A stretch of 64,000 nt of DNA from Nakamurella flava (GCF_005298075.1 NZ_SZZH01000001.1:806001-870000); one strand, 5' to 3'. Positions 15,847 through 24,369 are shown, counted from the stretch's first letter. A program made the numbers and translations. Notes: generated by a model not told the origin, from the letters alone.

Positions 15847-16620
15847 GTGAACGCCGCCGCACCCGCCGGGACGACCGGGGCCACGGTCCTGCTGCTCCGG
15901 CACGCCCGGTCCACCGCCAACACCGCCGGCGTGCTCGCCGGCCGCACTCCCGGGGTGCACCTCGACGAGCACGGACGGGGGCAGGCGGACAGCGTGGCCG
16001 GGCGCCTGGCCGACCTGCCGGTGACCCGCATCGTCTCCTCCCCCCTGGACCGGTGCCGGGAGACCGTCGGACCGCTGGCCGAACGCCTCGGACTGGCCGT
16101 CGATGTCGACGACCGGCTCGCCGAGGTCGACTACGGCCATTGGTCGGGTCGGCCCCTGAAGGACCTGGTCTCCGAACCGCTCTGGCGGGTCGTCCAGGGC
16201 CACCCGTCCGCCGCCGCCTTCCCGGGCGGGGAGGCCATGTCCTTCATGTCGGCCCGGGCGGTCGCCGCCGTGCGGGACGCCGTCGCCGCTGCCGCCGTGC
16301 CGCTGCCCCCGGCCCCCGATCCGCAGGCCGACCCGCCGGCGGCCCGATCGGCCGCACCGGCCACCCCGGTGGTGCTGGTCTGCAGCCACGGGGACGTGCT
16401 GAAAGCGATCCTGGCCGACGCCCTCGGACTGCACCTGGACCAGTTCCAGCGGATCGTCGTCGCCCCGGCGTCACTGTCCGTCGTCCGGTACACCGATCTG
16501 CGGCCCTTCGTCGAGCGGGTCAACGACACCGGTGACCTGACCGGGCTGCGCCCTGCCCCCCCGGCGGCGGATGCGGCAGGATCGAGTTCGGACGCCGTCC
16601 CCGGCGGGACCACCCGCTGA
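15847..16620 (+). CDS. Histidine phosphatase family protein (MSMEG_4193 type)
   Basis: The product is about 257 residues from GTG 15847. It has the phosphoglycerate-mutase-like core: LLLRHARST with the phospho-acceptor His, SSPLDRCRETVGPLAERLGL, then the general-acid region LAEVDYGHWSGRPLKDL and the second catalytic histidine in VLVCSHGDVLKAILA. A proline/alanine-rich insertion (PLPPAPDPQADPPAARS) interrupts the second half. The length and context match the MSMEG_4193 (Rv2135c) family. These are acid phosphatases of unclear physiological substrate linked to the mshC neighbourhood. It is tightly spaced after uppP. Confidence 0.88.
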   Translation: MNAAAPAGTTGATVLLLRHARSTANTAGVLAGRTPGVHLDEHGRGQADSVAGRLADLPVTRIVSSPLDRCRETVGPLAERLGLAVDVDDRLAEVDYGHWSGRPLKDLVSEPLWRVVQGHPSAAAFPGGEAMSFMSARAVAAVRDAVAAAAVPLPPAPDPQADPPAARSAAPATPVVLVCSHGDVLKAILADALGLHLDQFQRIVVAPASLSVVRYTDLRPFVERVNDTGDLTGLRPAPPAADAAGSSSDAVPGGTTR

Positions 16621-16665
16621 TCCGCGGCCCGACGTCCACCACCCGTCGCCGCGACCGCGGTGGCC

Positions 16666-16671
16666 TAAGCT
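16666..16671 (+). promoter_or_regulatory. Putative -10 box (TAAGCT) before DUF3090 gene
   Basis: TAAGCT ends 10 nt before ATG 16682, which would give at most a few untranslated nucleotides. The 61-bp gap after the phosphatase gene makes an internal promoter here plausible. Confidence 0.35.
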
Positions 16672-16681
16672 CGAAGGTGCC

Positions 16682-17242
16682 ATGTCACGACAGGTCCACG
16701 TCTTCCGCTCACCCGATCGTTTCCTCGCCGGAACCATCGGGCAGCCCGGCGAACGCGAATTCTTCCTCCAGGTGGTCGACGGTCGCCGCGTGCTGTCGGT
16801 GTCCTGTGAGAAGCAGCAGGTCGCGGTGCTCGCCGACCGGCTCGGCTCACTGATCACCGAGGTGGCCAAGCGCTTCGGCGCGACCGCCGACTCCGCCGCC
16901 CCGTCCGGCACCGACCCGCTGCTGACGACCCCGGTCGACGCCGAGTTCCGGGTCGGCACCATGGGCCTGGCCTGGGACGGCGAGGGCTCGCAGGTGATCG
17001 TCGAGTTGCTGGCCCTGTCCGAGGAGGACGTCGGCGAGGAGATCGTCCTGGAGGACCGCGAGGACGGTCCCGACGCGCTGCGGGTCTTCCTCTCCCTGGG
17101 CGAGGCCCAGCACTTCGCGGACCAGGCCCAGCGGGTCGTGGAGGCCGGTCGGCCACCGTGCCCGCTGTGCGCCAACCCGCTCGACGCCGAGGGTCACATC
17201 TGCCCGCGGCTCAACGGATACCACCGCGGTGCGAGCGGCTGA
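16682..17242 (+). CDS. DUF3090 family protein
   Basis: This 186-residue protein starts MSRQVHVFRSPDRFLAGTIGQPGEREFFLQ, the invariant opening of the DUF3090/TIGR03847 family, and ends with a possible zinc-knuckle segment CPLCANPLDAEGHICPR. The family is restricted to actinobacteria and is almost always adjacent to the SCO1664-like and MSMEG_4193-like genes, as here. The biochemical function is unknown. The middle part alternates acidic and hydrophobic residues (LLALSEEDVGEEIVLEDREDG). ATG 16682 is chosen because it begins the conserved N-terminus; an upstream open extension is proline-rich shadow sequence. Confidence 0.92.
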   Translation: MSRQVHVFRSPDRFLAGTIGQPGEREFFLQVVDGRRVLSVSCEKQQVAVLADRLGSLITEVAKRFGATADSAAPSGTDPLLTTPVDAEFRVGTMGLAWDGEGSQVIVELLALSEEDVGEEIVLEDREDGPDALRVFLSLGEAQHFADQAQRVVEAGRPPCPLCANPLDAEGHICPRLNGYHRGASG

Positions 17243-18086
17243 TCAGCCCACCTGGGGGGAGTCGGGGGACGGGGAACCGTCCGACGACGTCGTCGCCCGG
17301 GTGTTGGCCGAGGGTGAACTGACGGTCACGGGCCGGATCAGTGATGCGTCGAACCTGACCCTGCTGGCGACCGCGACCGCCGATCTCGGTGCCGTGGGCG
17401 GCCCGGTCTCGGTCGAGTGTGTCTACAAGCCGGTCCGGGGCGAGCGGCCGCTGTGGGACTTCCCCGACGGCACCCTGGCGGCCCGCGAACGCGCCGCCTA
17501 CCTGGTGTCGCACGCGGCCGGGTGGGACTGCGTCCCCCTGACCATCCTGCGACCCGGCCCCTACGGCGAGGGCATGGTCCAGCGGTGGATCACCGTCCCG
17601 GACGACGCCGAGGACACCGTGGACCTGCTACCGGTCGACCGGATGGTGCCCGGGTGGTTGCCCGTCCTGCGGGCCGTCGACATGGACGGCTCCGACGTCG
17701 TCGTCGCCCACGCCGACCGCCCCGCGCTGGCCCGGCTGGCCGGGTTCGACGTCGTCGTCAACAACGCCGACCGCAAGGGCTCCCACATCCTGACCAGCCC
17801 CGACGGACGCATCCTCGGCGTCGACCACGGCCTGTGCTTCCACACGGACAACAAGTTGCGCACCATCCTGTGGGGGTGGGCCGGCGACGACCTGCCTGCC
17901 GAGGTACGCGACGGGGTCGGGCGCCTGCGGACCGCGCTGGACGCCGACCTGGGCGAACAGCTCGACGAACTGCTCACCGTCACCGAGGTGACCGCGTTCC
18001 GCCGGCGCCTCGAGCGGCTCCTGGAACGCCCGGTGTTCCCGCGGCCGCCGACCAACCGCACGCCCATTCCCTGGCCGCCGCTGTGA
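17229..18086 (+). CDS. SCO1664 family protein (PI3/PI4-kinase-like fold)
   Basis: The product is 285 residues, with LAEGELTVTGRISDASNLTLL near the N-terminus, ECVYKPVRGERPLWDFPDGTLAARERAAY, and a kinase-like active-site region DVVVNNADRKGSHILTSPDGRILGVDHGLCFH. These are the marks of the TIGR03843/SCO1664 family, which is distantly related to phosphatidylinositol 3/4-kinases (HxxNxDRKxxH-like loop and DHG motif). The substrate is unknown. GTG 17229 overlaps the DUF3090 stop by 14 bp. The stop overlaps the downstream metalloprotease-like gene by 4 bp, so translation is coupled on both sides. Confidence 0.88.
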   Translation: MRAADQPTWGESGDGEPSDDVVARVLAEGELTVTGRISDASNLTLLATATADLGAVGGPVSVECVYKPVRGERPLWDFPDGTLAARERAAYLVSHAAGWDCVPLTILRPGPYGEGMVQRWITVPDDAEDTVDLLPVDRMVPGWLPVLRAVDMDGSDVVVAHADRPALARLAGFDVVVNNADRKGSHILTSPDGRILGVDHGLCFHTDNKLRTILWGWAGDDLPAEVRDGVGRLRTALDADLGEQLDELLTVTEVTAFRRRLERLLERPVFPRPPTNRTPIPWPPL

Positions 18087-18853
18087 GCCCGGGGGGCGGT
18101 CTGTTCCGCGACGCCCGGGAGGCGCTGCTCGGCGTACCGCGGGTGCTCGGTCGCACTCTCGGCGCCGCGACCACCGACCTCGCCTCCGGGGCGGCCGAAC
18201 TCGTCGAGACCACCGGCGAGCGACTGACCGGCCGCCGCCGCGACCTGTCAAGCCTTCGGGTCGCGGTCGTCGTGCTGTCCGACGAACAGGGCCGGCCCGT
18301 CACCAGCGTCGAACGCGTGCAGGCATCCCTGGACCGCGCGGACGCCGTACTGCGGGCCGAAGCCGGGATCGCCGTCCGGGTGACCGGGGTGACCGTCGAC
18401 CCCGACCCCGCGCCGACCGACGCTCTCGACCCCCCGGCCAACCGGCGCCTGCTGTTGGCCGACGTCCTGGGACGCACCGAGACCTACCGTCGACACACCG
18501 ACCCGCCGGGTCCCGGCGGCGGCGCCACCAGCCTGGGCGCCCCCGTCACCGTCGTCGTGGTCCGCGACATCTCCGGCCGCACCACCGGGTGCTCGCTGGG
18601 CATGACCGCCGACTGGGTCATCGTGCAGGCCGCGCTGTTCGACCCGGAGCGGGCCCACACCTACGACGAGACGGTGCTCGCCCACGAGCTCGGGCACGCC
18701 CTGAACCTGCCCCACCACCGCGACCGGCACAACCTCATGTTCCCCGCGTCCTCCCCGCCCGGCGACCTCCGCGGCACCGACCTCACGCCCTGGCAGGGCG
18801 CCGTGCTGCGGGCCAACCGGCACGTACTCCCCGGGGTACCGCTGCATCCGTGA
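18083..18853 (+). CDS. Putative zinc metalloprotease with metzincin-like HExxH...H site
   Basis: A 256-residue protein starts at GTG 18083, inside the SCO1664 stop (GTGA). An amphipathic N-terminal part (about 1-55) is followed by a soluble domain. The zinc site HELGHALNLPH at 201-211 has the two histidines and glutamate of HExxH plus a third histidine spaced as in metzincins. Asparagine replaces the usual glycine. A Met-turn-like NLMFP follows about 9 residues later. No signal peptide is evident. It lies between the SCO1664 gene and mshC, where I know of no standard protease. The zinc site is read directly; proteolytic activity and the target are inferred. Confidence 0.72.
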   Translation: MSPGGGLFRDAREALLGVPRVLGRTLGAATTDLASGAAELVETTGERLTGRRRDLSSLRVAVVVLSDEQGRPVTSVERVQASLDRADAVLRAEAGIAVRVTGVTVDPDPAPTDALDPPANRRLLLADVLGRTETYRRHTDPPGPGGGATSLGAPVTVVVVRDISGRTTGCSLGMTADWVIVQAALFDPERAHTYDETVLAHELGHALNLPHHRDRHNLMFPASSPPGDLRGTDLTPWQGAVLRANRHVLPGVPLHP

Positions 18854-18913
18854 CACCGGCGGGTGACCGCGCATGCTCGACGGCGGCGTCGCGAGTTCGG
18901 TCGCCGCGCCAAC

Positions 18914-18919
18914 TAGGCT
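18914..18919 (+). promoter_or_regulatory. Putative -10 box (TAGGCT) of leaderless mshC
   Basis: TAGGCT ends 6 nt before the GTG at 18926 and no Shine-Dalgarno is present. Transcription would start at the mshC start codon, giving mshC its own promoter separate from the upstream gene cluster. Confidence 0.55.
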
Positions 18920-18925
18920 GGTGCC

Positions 18926-20149
18926 GTGCAGTCCTGGAACCCGCCCGCCATCCCGTCCGTGCCCGGCCCCGGACCGCAGCTGTGGTTGTACGACTCGTCC
19001 AGCGAAATGGTCCGCCCGACCACGCCGGGGGAGACCGCCACCCTCTACGTCTGCGGCATCACCCCCTATGACGCCACCCACCTCGGCCACGCGGCGACGT
19101 ACCTGTCGTTCGACCTGGTACAGCGGGTGTGGTTGGACGCCGGGCGCCAGGTGCACTACGTGCAGAACGTCACCGACATCGACGATCCGCTGCTGGAGCG
19201 GGCCGAGCGGGACGGCGTCGACTGGCGGGACCTCGCGGCCGAGCAGATCCAGCTCTTCCGCGACGACATGGAATGGCTGCGCATCATCCCGCCGCGCGAC
19301 TACATCGGCGCCGTCGAGGCCATGGACGAGATCAGCGCGGCCGTGGCCGACCTGATGGAGAAGGGCGCCGGCTACCGGGTGCCCGACGACGACCACCCGG
19401 ACATCTACTTCGACCTCCGCTATTCGCCGCGGTTCGGCTACGTCTCGCACTACGACAGCGACACCATGTTGGCGTTGTCCCGGGAACGCGGTGGCGACCC
19501 CGATCGCGAGGGCAAGTACGACCGGCTCGATCCGCTGCTGTGGCGGACCGCCCGGGACGGCGAACCCTCCTGGGAGTCCCCGCTGGGGGCCGGCCGCCCG
19601 GGCTGGCACGTCGAATGCGCGGTGATCGCCGGCAACCGACTGGGTTGGTCGATCGACGTGCAGGGCGGCGGCAGCGACCTGATCTTCCCGCACCACGAAT
19701 GTTCCGCCGCGCACAGTGAGACCCTCTCGGGGGAGGGACCTTTCGCCAAGCACTACACGCAGGCCGGCATGATCGGGCTGGACGGCGAGAAGATGTCTAA
19801 ATCCCGCGGCAACCTGGTGTTCGCCTCCAAGCTGCGGGCAGCCGGCGTCGATCCGATGGCCGTGCGGCTGGCCCTGCTCACCGGGCACTACCGGCAGGAC
19901 CGCGAGTGGACCGACGACGCGCTGGAGCAGGCGACCATCCGGCTGGGCGTGTGGCGCAAGGCCGCCGATCGCCGTGGCTTCGACACCACGCCGCTGCTGC
20001 AGGCCATGCGGTCCGCCCTCGCCGACGACCTCGACACCCCCACGGTGGTGGCCCGTCTCGACGCCTGGGCGATCGACGACTCCTTGGAGGGGTCCGTCGT
20101 CGCCGATGCCGTGGACGCTCTGCTGGGGATCGACCTGCGCTCCTCCTGA
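18926..20149 (+). CDS. mshC: Cysteine--1-D-myo-inosityl 2-amino-2-deoxy-glucopyranoside ligase
   Basis: MshC joins cysteine to GlcN-Ins with ATP in mycothiol synthesis. The 407-residue protein is a shortened cysteinyl-tRNA-synthetase-like enzyme. [15 protein letters not shown] (41-55) combines the zinc cysteine Cys43 with the HIGH-like motif, [11 protein letters not shown] and [16 protein letters not shown] supply further zinc ligands, and [10 protein letters not shown] is the KMSKS loop. The C-terminus lacks the anticodon-binding domain, which separates it from CysS. The start is GTG 18926. A PlsC-like gene lies on the opposite strand just past the stop, and its frame runs open right through mshC. 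The neighbourhood (uppP to mshC) is the conserved actinobacterial one. Confidence 0.95.
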   Translation: MQSWNPPAIPSVPGPGPQLWLYDSSSEMVRPTTPGETATLYVCGITPYDATHLGHAATYLSFDLVQRVWLDAGRQVHYVQNVTDIDDPLLERAERDGVDWRDLAAEQIQLFRDDMEWLRIIPPRDYIGAVEAMDEISAAVADLMEKGAGYRVPDDDHPDIYFDLRYSPRFGYVSHYDSDTMLALSRERGGDPDREGKYDRLDPLLWRTARDGEPSWESPLGAGRPGWHVECAVIAGNRLGWSIDVQGGGSDLIFPHHECSAAHSETLSGEGPFAKHYTQAGMIGLDGEKMSKSRGNLVFASKLRAAGVDPMAVRLALLTGHYRQDREWTDDALEQATIRLGVWRKAADRRGFDTTPLLQAMRSALADDLDTPTVVARLDAWAIDDSLEGSVVADAVDALLGIDLRSS

Positions 20150-21049
20150 CGTCGCCGGGTGCTCAGGCAGCGGCTCATACCACGGGGCCGGTGGTGGTCC
20201 GCTGACCGTCAGGGTTCGCGGCCGCGTCACGACCGGTTGCTCGAGCAGGTCGGCGACCGCCTGCTGCGCCGCAGCCGCCGACCGCGCCCGCGCGACCGCG
20301 GACACGGCCCGCTCGTGGCCGACAAGCGGCGCAGCCCAACGGACCTCAGCCACGATCGGTCCGCCGCGAAGCAGGGTCAGCACCGAGGACAGCAGGGTCT
20401 GATCGCCGACGAAGGCGGCAGCGCTGGTCGGCCGGCCGTTCCGGTCCCGGTAGGCCAGCGCCACCGGTCGCACCGGCACAGCAGCATCGAGGGCGGCCTG
20501 GAAGGCGGCCCGACGGAACGGATCCAGGGCGGTGCCACACCTGGTGGTCGCTTCGGGGAAGACCTGCACGCAGGCCCCGGCCCGCAACGCGGCGGCCATC
20601 GACGCCACCGTGGCGGGCAGCGACCGCAACCTCCGGCGATCGATGAAGACGGCGCCCACCCGGCGGGCGACGGGACCGATGACCGGCCAGCCGGCGATCT
20701 CCACCTTGGCTACCGGCACCAGGGGGCCGCCGGCGGCCAGCACCGGGATGTCCAGCCACGACATGTGATTGGCGACGATCAGTCCGCGGCGCGGCCCCGG
20801 CGGGCCGTCCTCCCGCATCTCGACCCGCAGGGACCACAGCAGGGCCCGGCAGCCGGCGCTGAGCGCCCGCGACCCGGACCAGCGGGAGCCGGCGGGCAGC
20901 AGGTAGGTCACCCGCACCAGGACGGCGACGCCCACCAGCACCAGCAGCGTCCGGCCGGCCCGCAACAGCACCACCGGCCACGGCACCTGTGGGCGGACCT
21001 GCACGCACGATCGCTCGCACCGGGTCCGCCGGCAGGGCAGGGCGCTCAT
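20150..21049 (-). CDS. PlsC-type acyltransferase (possible OlsA); natural stop codon not found
   Basis: The N-terminal 260 or so residues form a 1-acyl-glycerol-3-phosphate acyltransferase. A membrane helix (RTLLVLVGVAVLVRVTYLL) is followed by NHMSWLDIPVLA (NHxxxxD catalytic motif), VFIDRRRLRSLP and FPEATTRCG (FPEGT-like, with A for G). It shares a 4-bp overlap with the upstream N-acyltransferase, an OlsB-OlsA type arrangement for aminolipid synthesis. The reading frame does not stop where the domain ends: it stays open across and far beyond the mshC 3' end, to 18248 (933 codons). I give the end as the last point before mshC coding sequence. A frameshift, lost stop or sequence error is likely, since stop codons exist in other frames around 20165 and 20210. 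Confidence 0.7.
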
Positions 21050-21921
21050 GGCTGGTCCGCAGCAGGCACCATTCCGGCCGGGGCGGGAGCCGCACCCCCC
21101 TGGCCCAGGTCACGACGGGCCCGCCGGGCGCGTTCGATGACGACCGCGTCCCCGGCCGAGACCCGTTCCAGCATGCGCGGATTCGCGGCGTGCAGGTCGA
21201 GCAGGACCAGGAAGTCGGCGGTGCCGAACTCACGGTCGACGGCCGGGTCGCCGCAGACCCGCGCCCCCAGATTCAGGTAGGCCCGCAGCAACGGCGGCAG
21301 ATACAGGCGCTCCGGCCGCGCCACCCCCTCGAGCTCGAACGGCACCCGCGGCCGGCACGGGGCCGGGAGATCGGCCCGGTAGCGGGTGCGGGCCTGATCG
21401 GCGAACCCGGCCGCCGTCGCGCCCCCGTCGGTCAGGTCGACCGATGCGCACCCGATCAGGTACCGGTAGCCGTCCCGGCGCAGGTAGCGCAGGATGCCGG
21501 CCCACAGCATCATGATCGCCGCACCGTTGCGGTGGTCCGGGTGCACGCAGGCCCGGCCGGCCTCGACCGCGTCGGGCAGGTTTCCCGCCAACGGGTCGAT
21601 GTCGAACTCGGTCGCGGTGTACAGCCCGCGGCTGCGGGGGCCGCTGGTGGAGCGGCGGGCTGGCAGCAACCGGTAGGTCGCGACGGCCCGACGGTCGGAC
21701 CCGTCGACCGACCACACGATCACGTGGTCGCAGACGGCGTCGAAGCGGTCGCGGTCAACACCGTCCGGACCGGGGGTCCGCGCCCCCAGTTCGCCGGCGA
21801 ACACCGCGAAGCGCAACTGCTGCGCGGCGAGCACATCGGCCCGGTGGCGGGTGATGCTGACCTGGTAGGCGGGTGTCGGCTCGGGACGAGCCAGGACGGG
21901 TACCGGCTGGACTGTGGTCAC
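21046..21921 (-). CDS. GNAT-like N-acyltransferase, OlsB-type
   Basis: The product is about 291 residues from GTG 21921. The N-terminal half resembles acyl-homoserine-lactone-synthase/OlsB-like acyltransferases: YQVSITRHRADVLAAQQLRFAVFAGELGA, a substrate loop FDAVCDHVIVWSVDG, then EAGRACVHPDHRNGAAIMMLWAGILRYLRRDGYRYLIGCASVDL. OlsB transfers a 3-hydroxyacyl chain from ACP to an amino acid such as ornithine. The adjacent PlsC-like gene would add the second acyl chain. The actual amino acid headgroup cannot be told from sequence. A longer frame extends into the ppk2 gene on the same strand and is rejected; GTG 21984 is an alternative start adding 21 residues. Confidence 0.68.
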   Translation of the reverse strand: MTTVQPVPVLARPEPTPAYQVSITRHRADVLAAQQLRFAVFAGELGARTPGPDGVDRDRFDAVCDHVIVWSVDGSDRRAVATYRLLPARRSTSGPRSRGLYTATEFDIDPLAGNLPDAVEAGRACVHPDHRNGAAIMMLWAGILRYLRRDGYRYLIGCASVDLTDGGATAAGFADQARTRYRADLPAPCRPRVPFELEGVARPERLYLPPLLRAYLNLGARVCGDPAVDREFGTADFLVLLDLHAANPRMLERVSAGDAVVIERARRARRDLGQGGAAPAPAGMVPAADQP

Positions 21922-22027
21922 GTACCGGGACGGTGACCTCCCCAGGTGAGCGAACGACCAACTGCGGCTGACGTGTTCGAGCACCTCGTGTGAACTGCGC
22001 CGACCCCGCCGGTCGGCCGTCGGGAGA

Positions 22028-22927
22028 TCAGTCGACGATCGCCTCGCGGGCGCGCTGCACGATGAGCGGGTCGGGGGCGTGGACCACGTCGGTGTTCTTG
22101 TCCTCGTAGTCGAACTGGGAGAGGAAGAACCGCATGGCGTTGATGCGGGCCCGCTTCTTGTCGTTGCTCTTGATCGACGTCCACGGGGCGTGGTCGGTGT
22201 CCGTGGCCAGCACCATGGCCTCCTTGGCCTCGGTGTAGGCCTCCCACCGGTCAAGGGACTCGATGTCCATCGGTGAGAGCTTCCAGCGCCGTACCGGGTC
22301 GATCTGCCGGATGGCGAACCGGGTGCGCTGTTCGGACTGCGTCACCGAGAACCAGAGTTTGGTCAGTGTGAACCCGCTCTCGACCAGCATGTCCTCGAAG
22401 AGGGGCGCCTGTCGCAGGAACATGCGGTACTCGTGTTCGCTGCAGAAACCCATCACCCGCTCGACGCCGGCCCGGTTGTACCAGGAGCGGTCGAACAGCA
22501 CGATCTCCCCAGCCGTGGGCAGGTGGGTGACGTACCGGTGGAAGTACCACTGACCGCGCTCGGTCTCGGTCGGCTTGTTCAGCGCCACCACCCGCGCCGC
22601 CCGCGGATTCAGGTGCTCCATGAACCGCTTGATCGTGCCGCCCTTACCGGCGGCGTCCCGGCCCTCGAACACGATGACGTGCTTGCCGCCGGTCTCCTGC
22701 GCCCAGTACTGGAACTTCAGCAGTTCGATCTGCAGCCGGTATTTCTGTTCCTCGTAGTCGTCCCGGTCCATCCGTTCGTCGTACGGATAGTCCTCCCGCC
22801 ACGTCTTGATCGGGTTCCCGCCCGGGTCGATAAGGTCCGGGTCTGACCCGTGCTCATCGTGCCGGACGGAGTACCCGTCGGTGAGCAGCTTGTCGAGGTA
22901 CTCGCGGAAGTTCTCCCTGATCAGCAC
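22028..22927 (-). CDS. ppk2: Polyphosphate kinase 2
   Basis: This 299-residue protein has the PPK2 core: Walker A GRDAAGKGG (89-97), TIKRFMEHLNPRAARVVAL, the lid RGQWYFHRYVTHLP and Walker B VLFDRSWYNRAGVERVMGF. PPK2 enzymes use polyphosphate to phosphorylate nucleoside mono- or diphosphates (or the reverse). The length fits single-domain members. The N-terminal 60 residues are more charged than the core. GTG 22927 is preceded 6 nt upstream by GATAAT on the coding strand, so the message is probably leaderless. The OlsB-like gene follows, 106 bp from stop to chosen start. Confidence 0.92.
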   Translation of the reverse strand: MLIRENFREYLDKLLTDGYSVRHDEHGSDPDLIDPGGNPIKTWREDYPYDERMDRDDYEEQKYRLQIELLKFQYWAQETGGKHVIVFEGRDAAGKGGTIKRFMEHLNPRAARVVALNKPTETERGQWYFHRYVTHLPTAGEIVLFDRSWYNRAGVERVMGFCSEHEYRMFLRQAPLFEDMLVESGFTLTKLWFSVTQSEQRTRFAIRQIDPVRRWKLSPMDIESLDRWEAYTEAKEAMVLATDTDHAPWTSIKSNDKKRARINAMRFFLSQFDYEDKNTDVVHAPDPLIVQRAREAIVD

Positions 22928-22933
22928 TGCTGG

Positions 22934-22939
22934 ATTATC
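22934..22939 (-). promoter_or_regulatory. Putative -10 box (GATAAT) of leaderless ppk2
   Basis: GATAAT on the minus strand ends 6 nt before the GTG of ppk2. It is the closest match to the general -10 consensus seen among the leaderless starts in this window. No Shine-Dalgarno is present. Confidence 0.5.
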
Positions 22940-23035
22940 CGGCGGCGCAGACGACCGGTCGGTGATCGGGCGGTGAACATACCGGCATGAGTTCCAGCTG
23001 CCAGAGTGACTGATGTGCGCTACAACGGACCAACC

Positions 23036-23449
23036 ATGCCGGAGACCACGTCAACGCGCACTGCGCCGACCCTCGTCAGGTGGCTGGGCGCCATCAGTGC
23101 GGTGTGTGTTCTGCTCGCTGCAGGTGCCGCCGTCGTCACCGTGACCCAGGGCGGCCAGAGGCCGTTGTTGCTCCTGGCGCTGACCGCGGTGAGCTGGACG
23201 GTGACCACCGGGCTGCTCCCGGTAGTGCCCTCCTGGCGGCAGCGTCCACTGGTGGGGGTCATCGGAGCCGTCGTCACCATCGGACTGGGTATCGCCGCCG
23301 CGACCGTCGGTGGGGGAGACGGTGTGCTCGGGAGAATCGGAGCAGCCCTGGTCGCGCTGGGTCTGTCGGGAGCGGCCGGGGTCATTGGCTGGATGGCCCT
23401 GGGCCTGCGCCGCCGACAACGGCGGCGACCGGACGAGCCGGAGAGCTAG
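23036..23449 (+). CDS. Small membrane protein of unknown function
   Basis: I do not recognise the family. From ATG 23036 the protein is 137 residues with four hydrophobic segments: WLGAISAVCVLLAAGAAVV, PLLLLALTAVSW, VGVIGAVVTIGLGIAAATV and LGLSGAAGVIGWMALGL. It ends in a strongly basic RRRQRRR tail that would face the cytoplasm. GTG 23006 is an alternative start adding 10 polar residues. It stands alone between ppk2 (divergent) and the PAC2 gene (convergent). Confidence 0.5.
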   Translation: MPETTSTRTAPTLVRWLGAISAVCVLLAAGAAVVTVTQGGQRPLLLLALTAVSWTVTTGLLPVVPSWRQRPLVGVIGAVVTIGLGIAAATVGGGDGVLGRIGAALVALGLSGAAGVIGWMALGLRRRQRRRPDEPES

Positions 23450-23463
23450 GTCCCCGGACACGG

Positions 23464-23506
23464 GTGAAGGCCCGCGCGACCGCTCAGCGCTTACCGGGCC
23501 CTTCAC
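23464..23506. terminator. Inverted repeat between convergent genes
   Basis: GTGAAGGCCCG at 23464-23474 pairs, with one unmatched base, with CGGGCCCTTCAC at 23495-23506. The loop holds the PAC2 stop codon, so the right arm lies in the last codons of the PAC2 gene. It probably terminates the membrane-protein transcript and may also act on the opposing one. Confidence 0.4.
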
Positions 23507-24362
23507 GGCCCGGACCGTCGCCTCGGCCGGGACCCCGGCGGCGCAGGTACCGTTCGAACTCGGCGGCGATCGATTCCCCGGAGGCCGGCTGGAGCGGCTC
23601 GTCGGCCTCCTCGCGTTCTTCCAGGGAACGGATGTACTCGGAGATCTCCTCGTCCTCCGAGGCGATCTGCGAGACCTCGGTCTCCCACTCGTCGGCCTGC
23701 TGGGGCAGGGCGCCGAGCGGCACCTCGACGTCCAGGGCCTCCTCGACCCGGTGCAGCAGCGCCAGCGTCGCCTTGGGTGACGGGGCCTGGGACACGTAGT
23801 GCGGGACCGACGCCCAGAAGGAGACGGACGGGATGCCGGCCTGTACGCAGGCGTCCTGGAAGACCCCGGAGATGCCGGTCGGGCCCTGGTAGCGGGAACG
23901 GGTGAGGTTGAGGCGCTCGGCGGTGGTCTCGTCGTGGGCGGACCCGGTCACCTGGATGGGGCGGGTGTGCGGGACGTCGGCCAGCAGCGCGCCCAACGAG
24001 AGCACCGTGCTGACCTCGTGTTCCAGTGCGATCTTGAGCAGCTCGTCGCAGAACGCGCGCCACCGGAAGTTGGGTTCGATGCCGTGGACGAGGATCACGT
24101 CGTGGGCGGCGTCGGGAAGACGGCAAACGGACAGGCGGGTGGTCGGCCACTCGATGGTCCGGGTCACCCCGTCGACGAGTTTGACGGTCGGGCGACTGAC
24201 CTGGAAGTCGTAGTACCCCTCGGGGTCCAGCTCGGTCAATGGTGTGGCGTCCCAGGTCAGACCCATCTGCTCGACGGCCGCGCTGGCGGCGTCGCCGGCG
24301 TCGTTCCACCCCTCGAAGGCAGCGATCATCACCGGGCTGCGCAGTGGCGGGAACTCGGTCAC
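23484..24362 (-). CDS. PAC2 family protein
   Basis: This 292-residue protein has the PAC2 (proteasome assembly chaperone 2-like) fold pattern: PVMIAAFEGWNDAGDAAS at the N-terminus, PTVKLVDGVTRTIEWP, ILVHGIEPNFRWRAFCDELL, and LGALLADVPHTRPIQVTGSA. The family is widespread in actinobacteria near metH (the mycobacterial counterpart Rv2125 has the same context). Its role is unsettled. The C-terminal 50 residues are acidic then very basic (YLRRRGPGRGDGPGREGPGKR). GTG 24362 is chosen because a TAGGCT box lies 7 nt upstream and conserved sequence begins at once. A longer frame upstream overlaps the metH promoter. Confidence 0.85.
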   Translation of the reverse strand: MTEFPPLRSPVMIAAFEGWNDAGDAASAAVEQMGLTWDATPLTELDPEGYYDFQVSRPTVKLVDGVTRTIEWPTTRLSVCRLPDAAHDVILVHGIEPNFRWRAFCDELLKIALEHEVSTVLSLGALLADVPHTRPIQVTGSAHDETTAERLNLTRSRYQGPTGISGVFQDACVQAGIPSVSFWASVPHYVSQAPSPKATLALLHRVEEALDVEVPLGALPQQADEWETEVSQIASEDEEISEYIRSLEEREEADEPLQPASGESIAAEFERYLRRRGPGRGDGPGREGPGKR

Positions 24363-24369
24363 GCAGCTC

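Noticed and set aside
18248-20150. Continuation of the PlsC-like frame antisense to mshC and the metalloprotease
   Set aside because: No domain features, composition typical of antisense frames in high-GC coding DNA, and mshC on the other strand is certain.
21922-22254. N-terminal extension of the OlsB-like protein (402 codons)
   Set aside because: It overlaps the ppk2 coding region on the same strand and reads as Arg/Ser/Thr-rich shadow.
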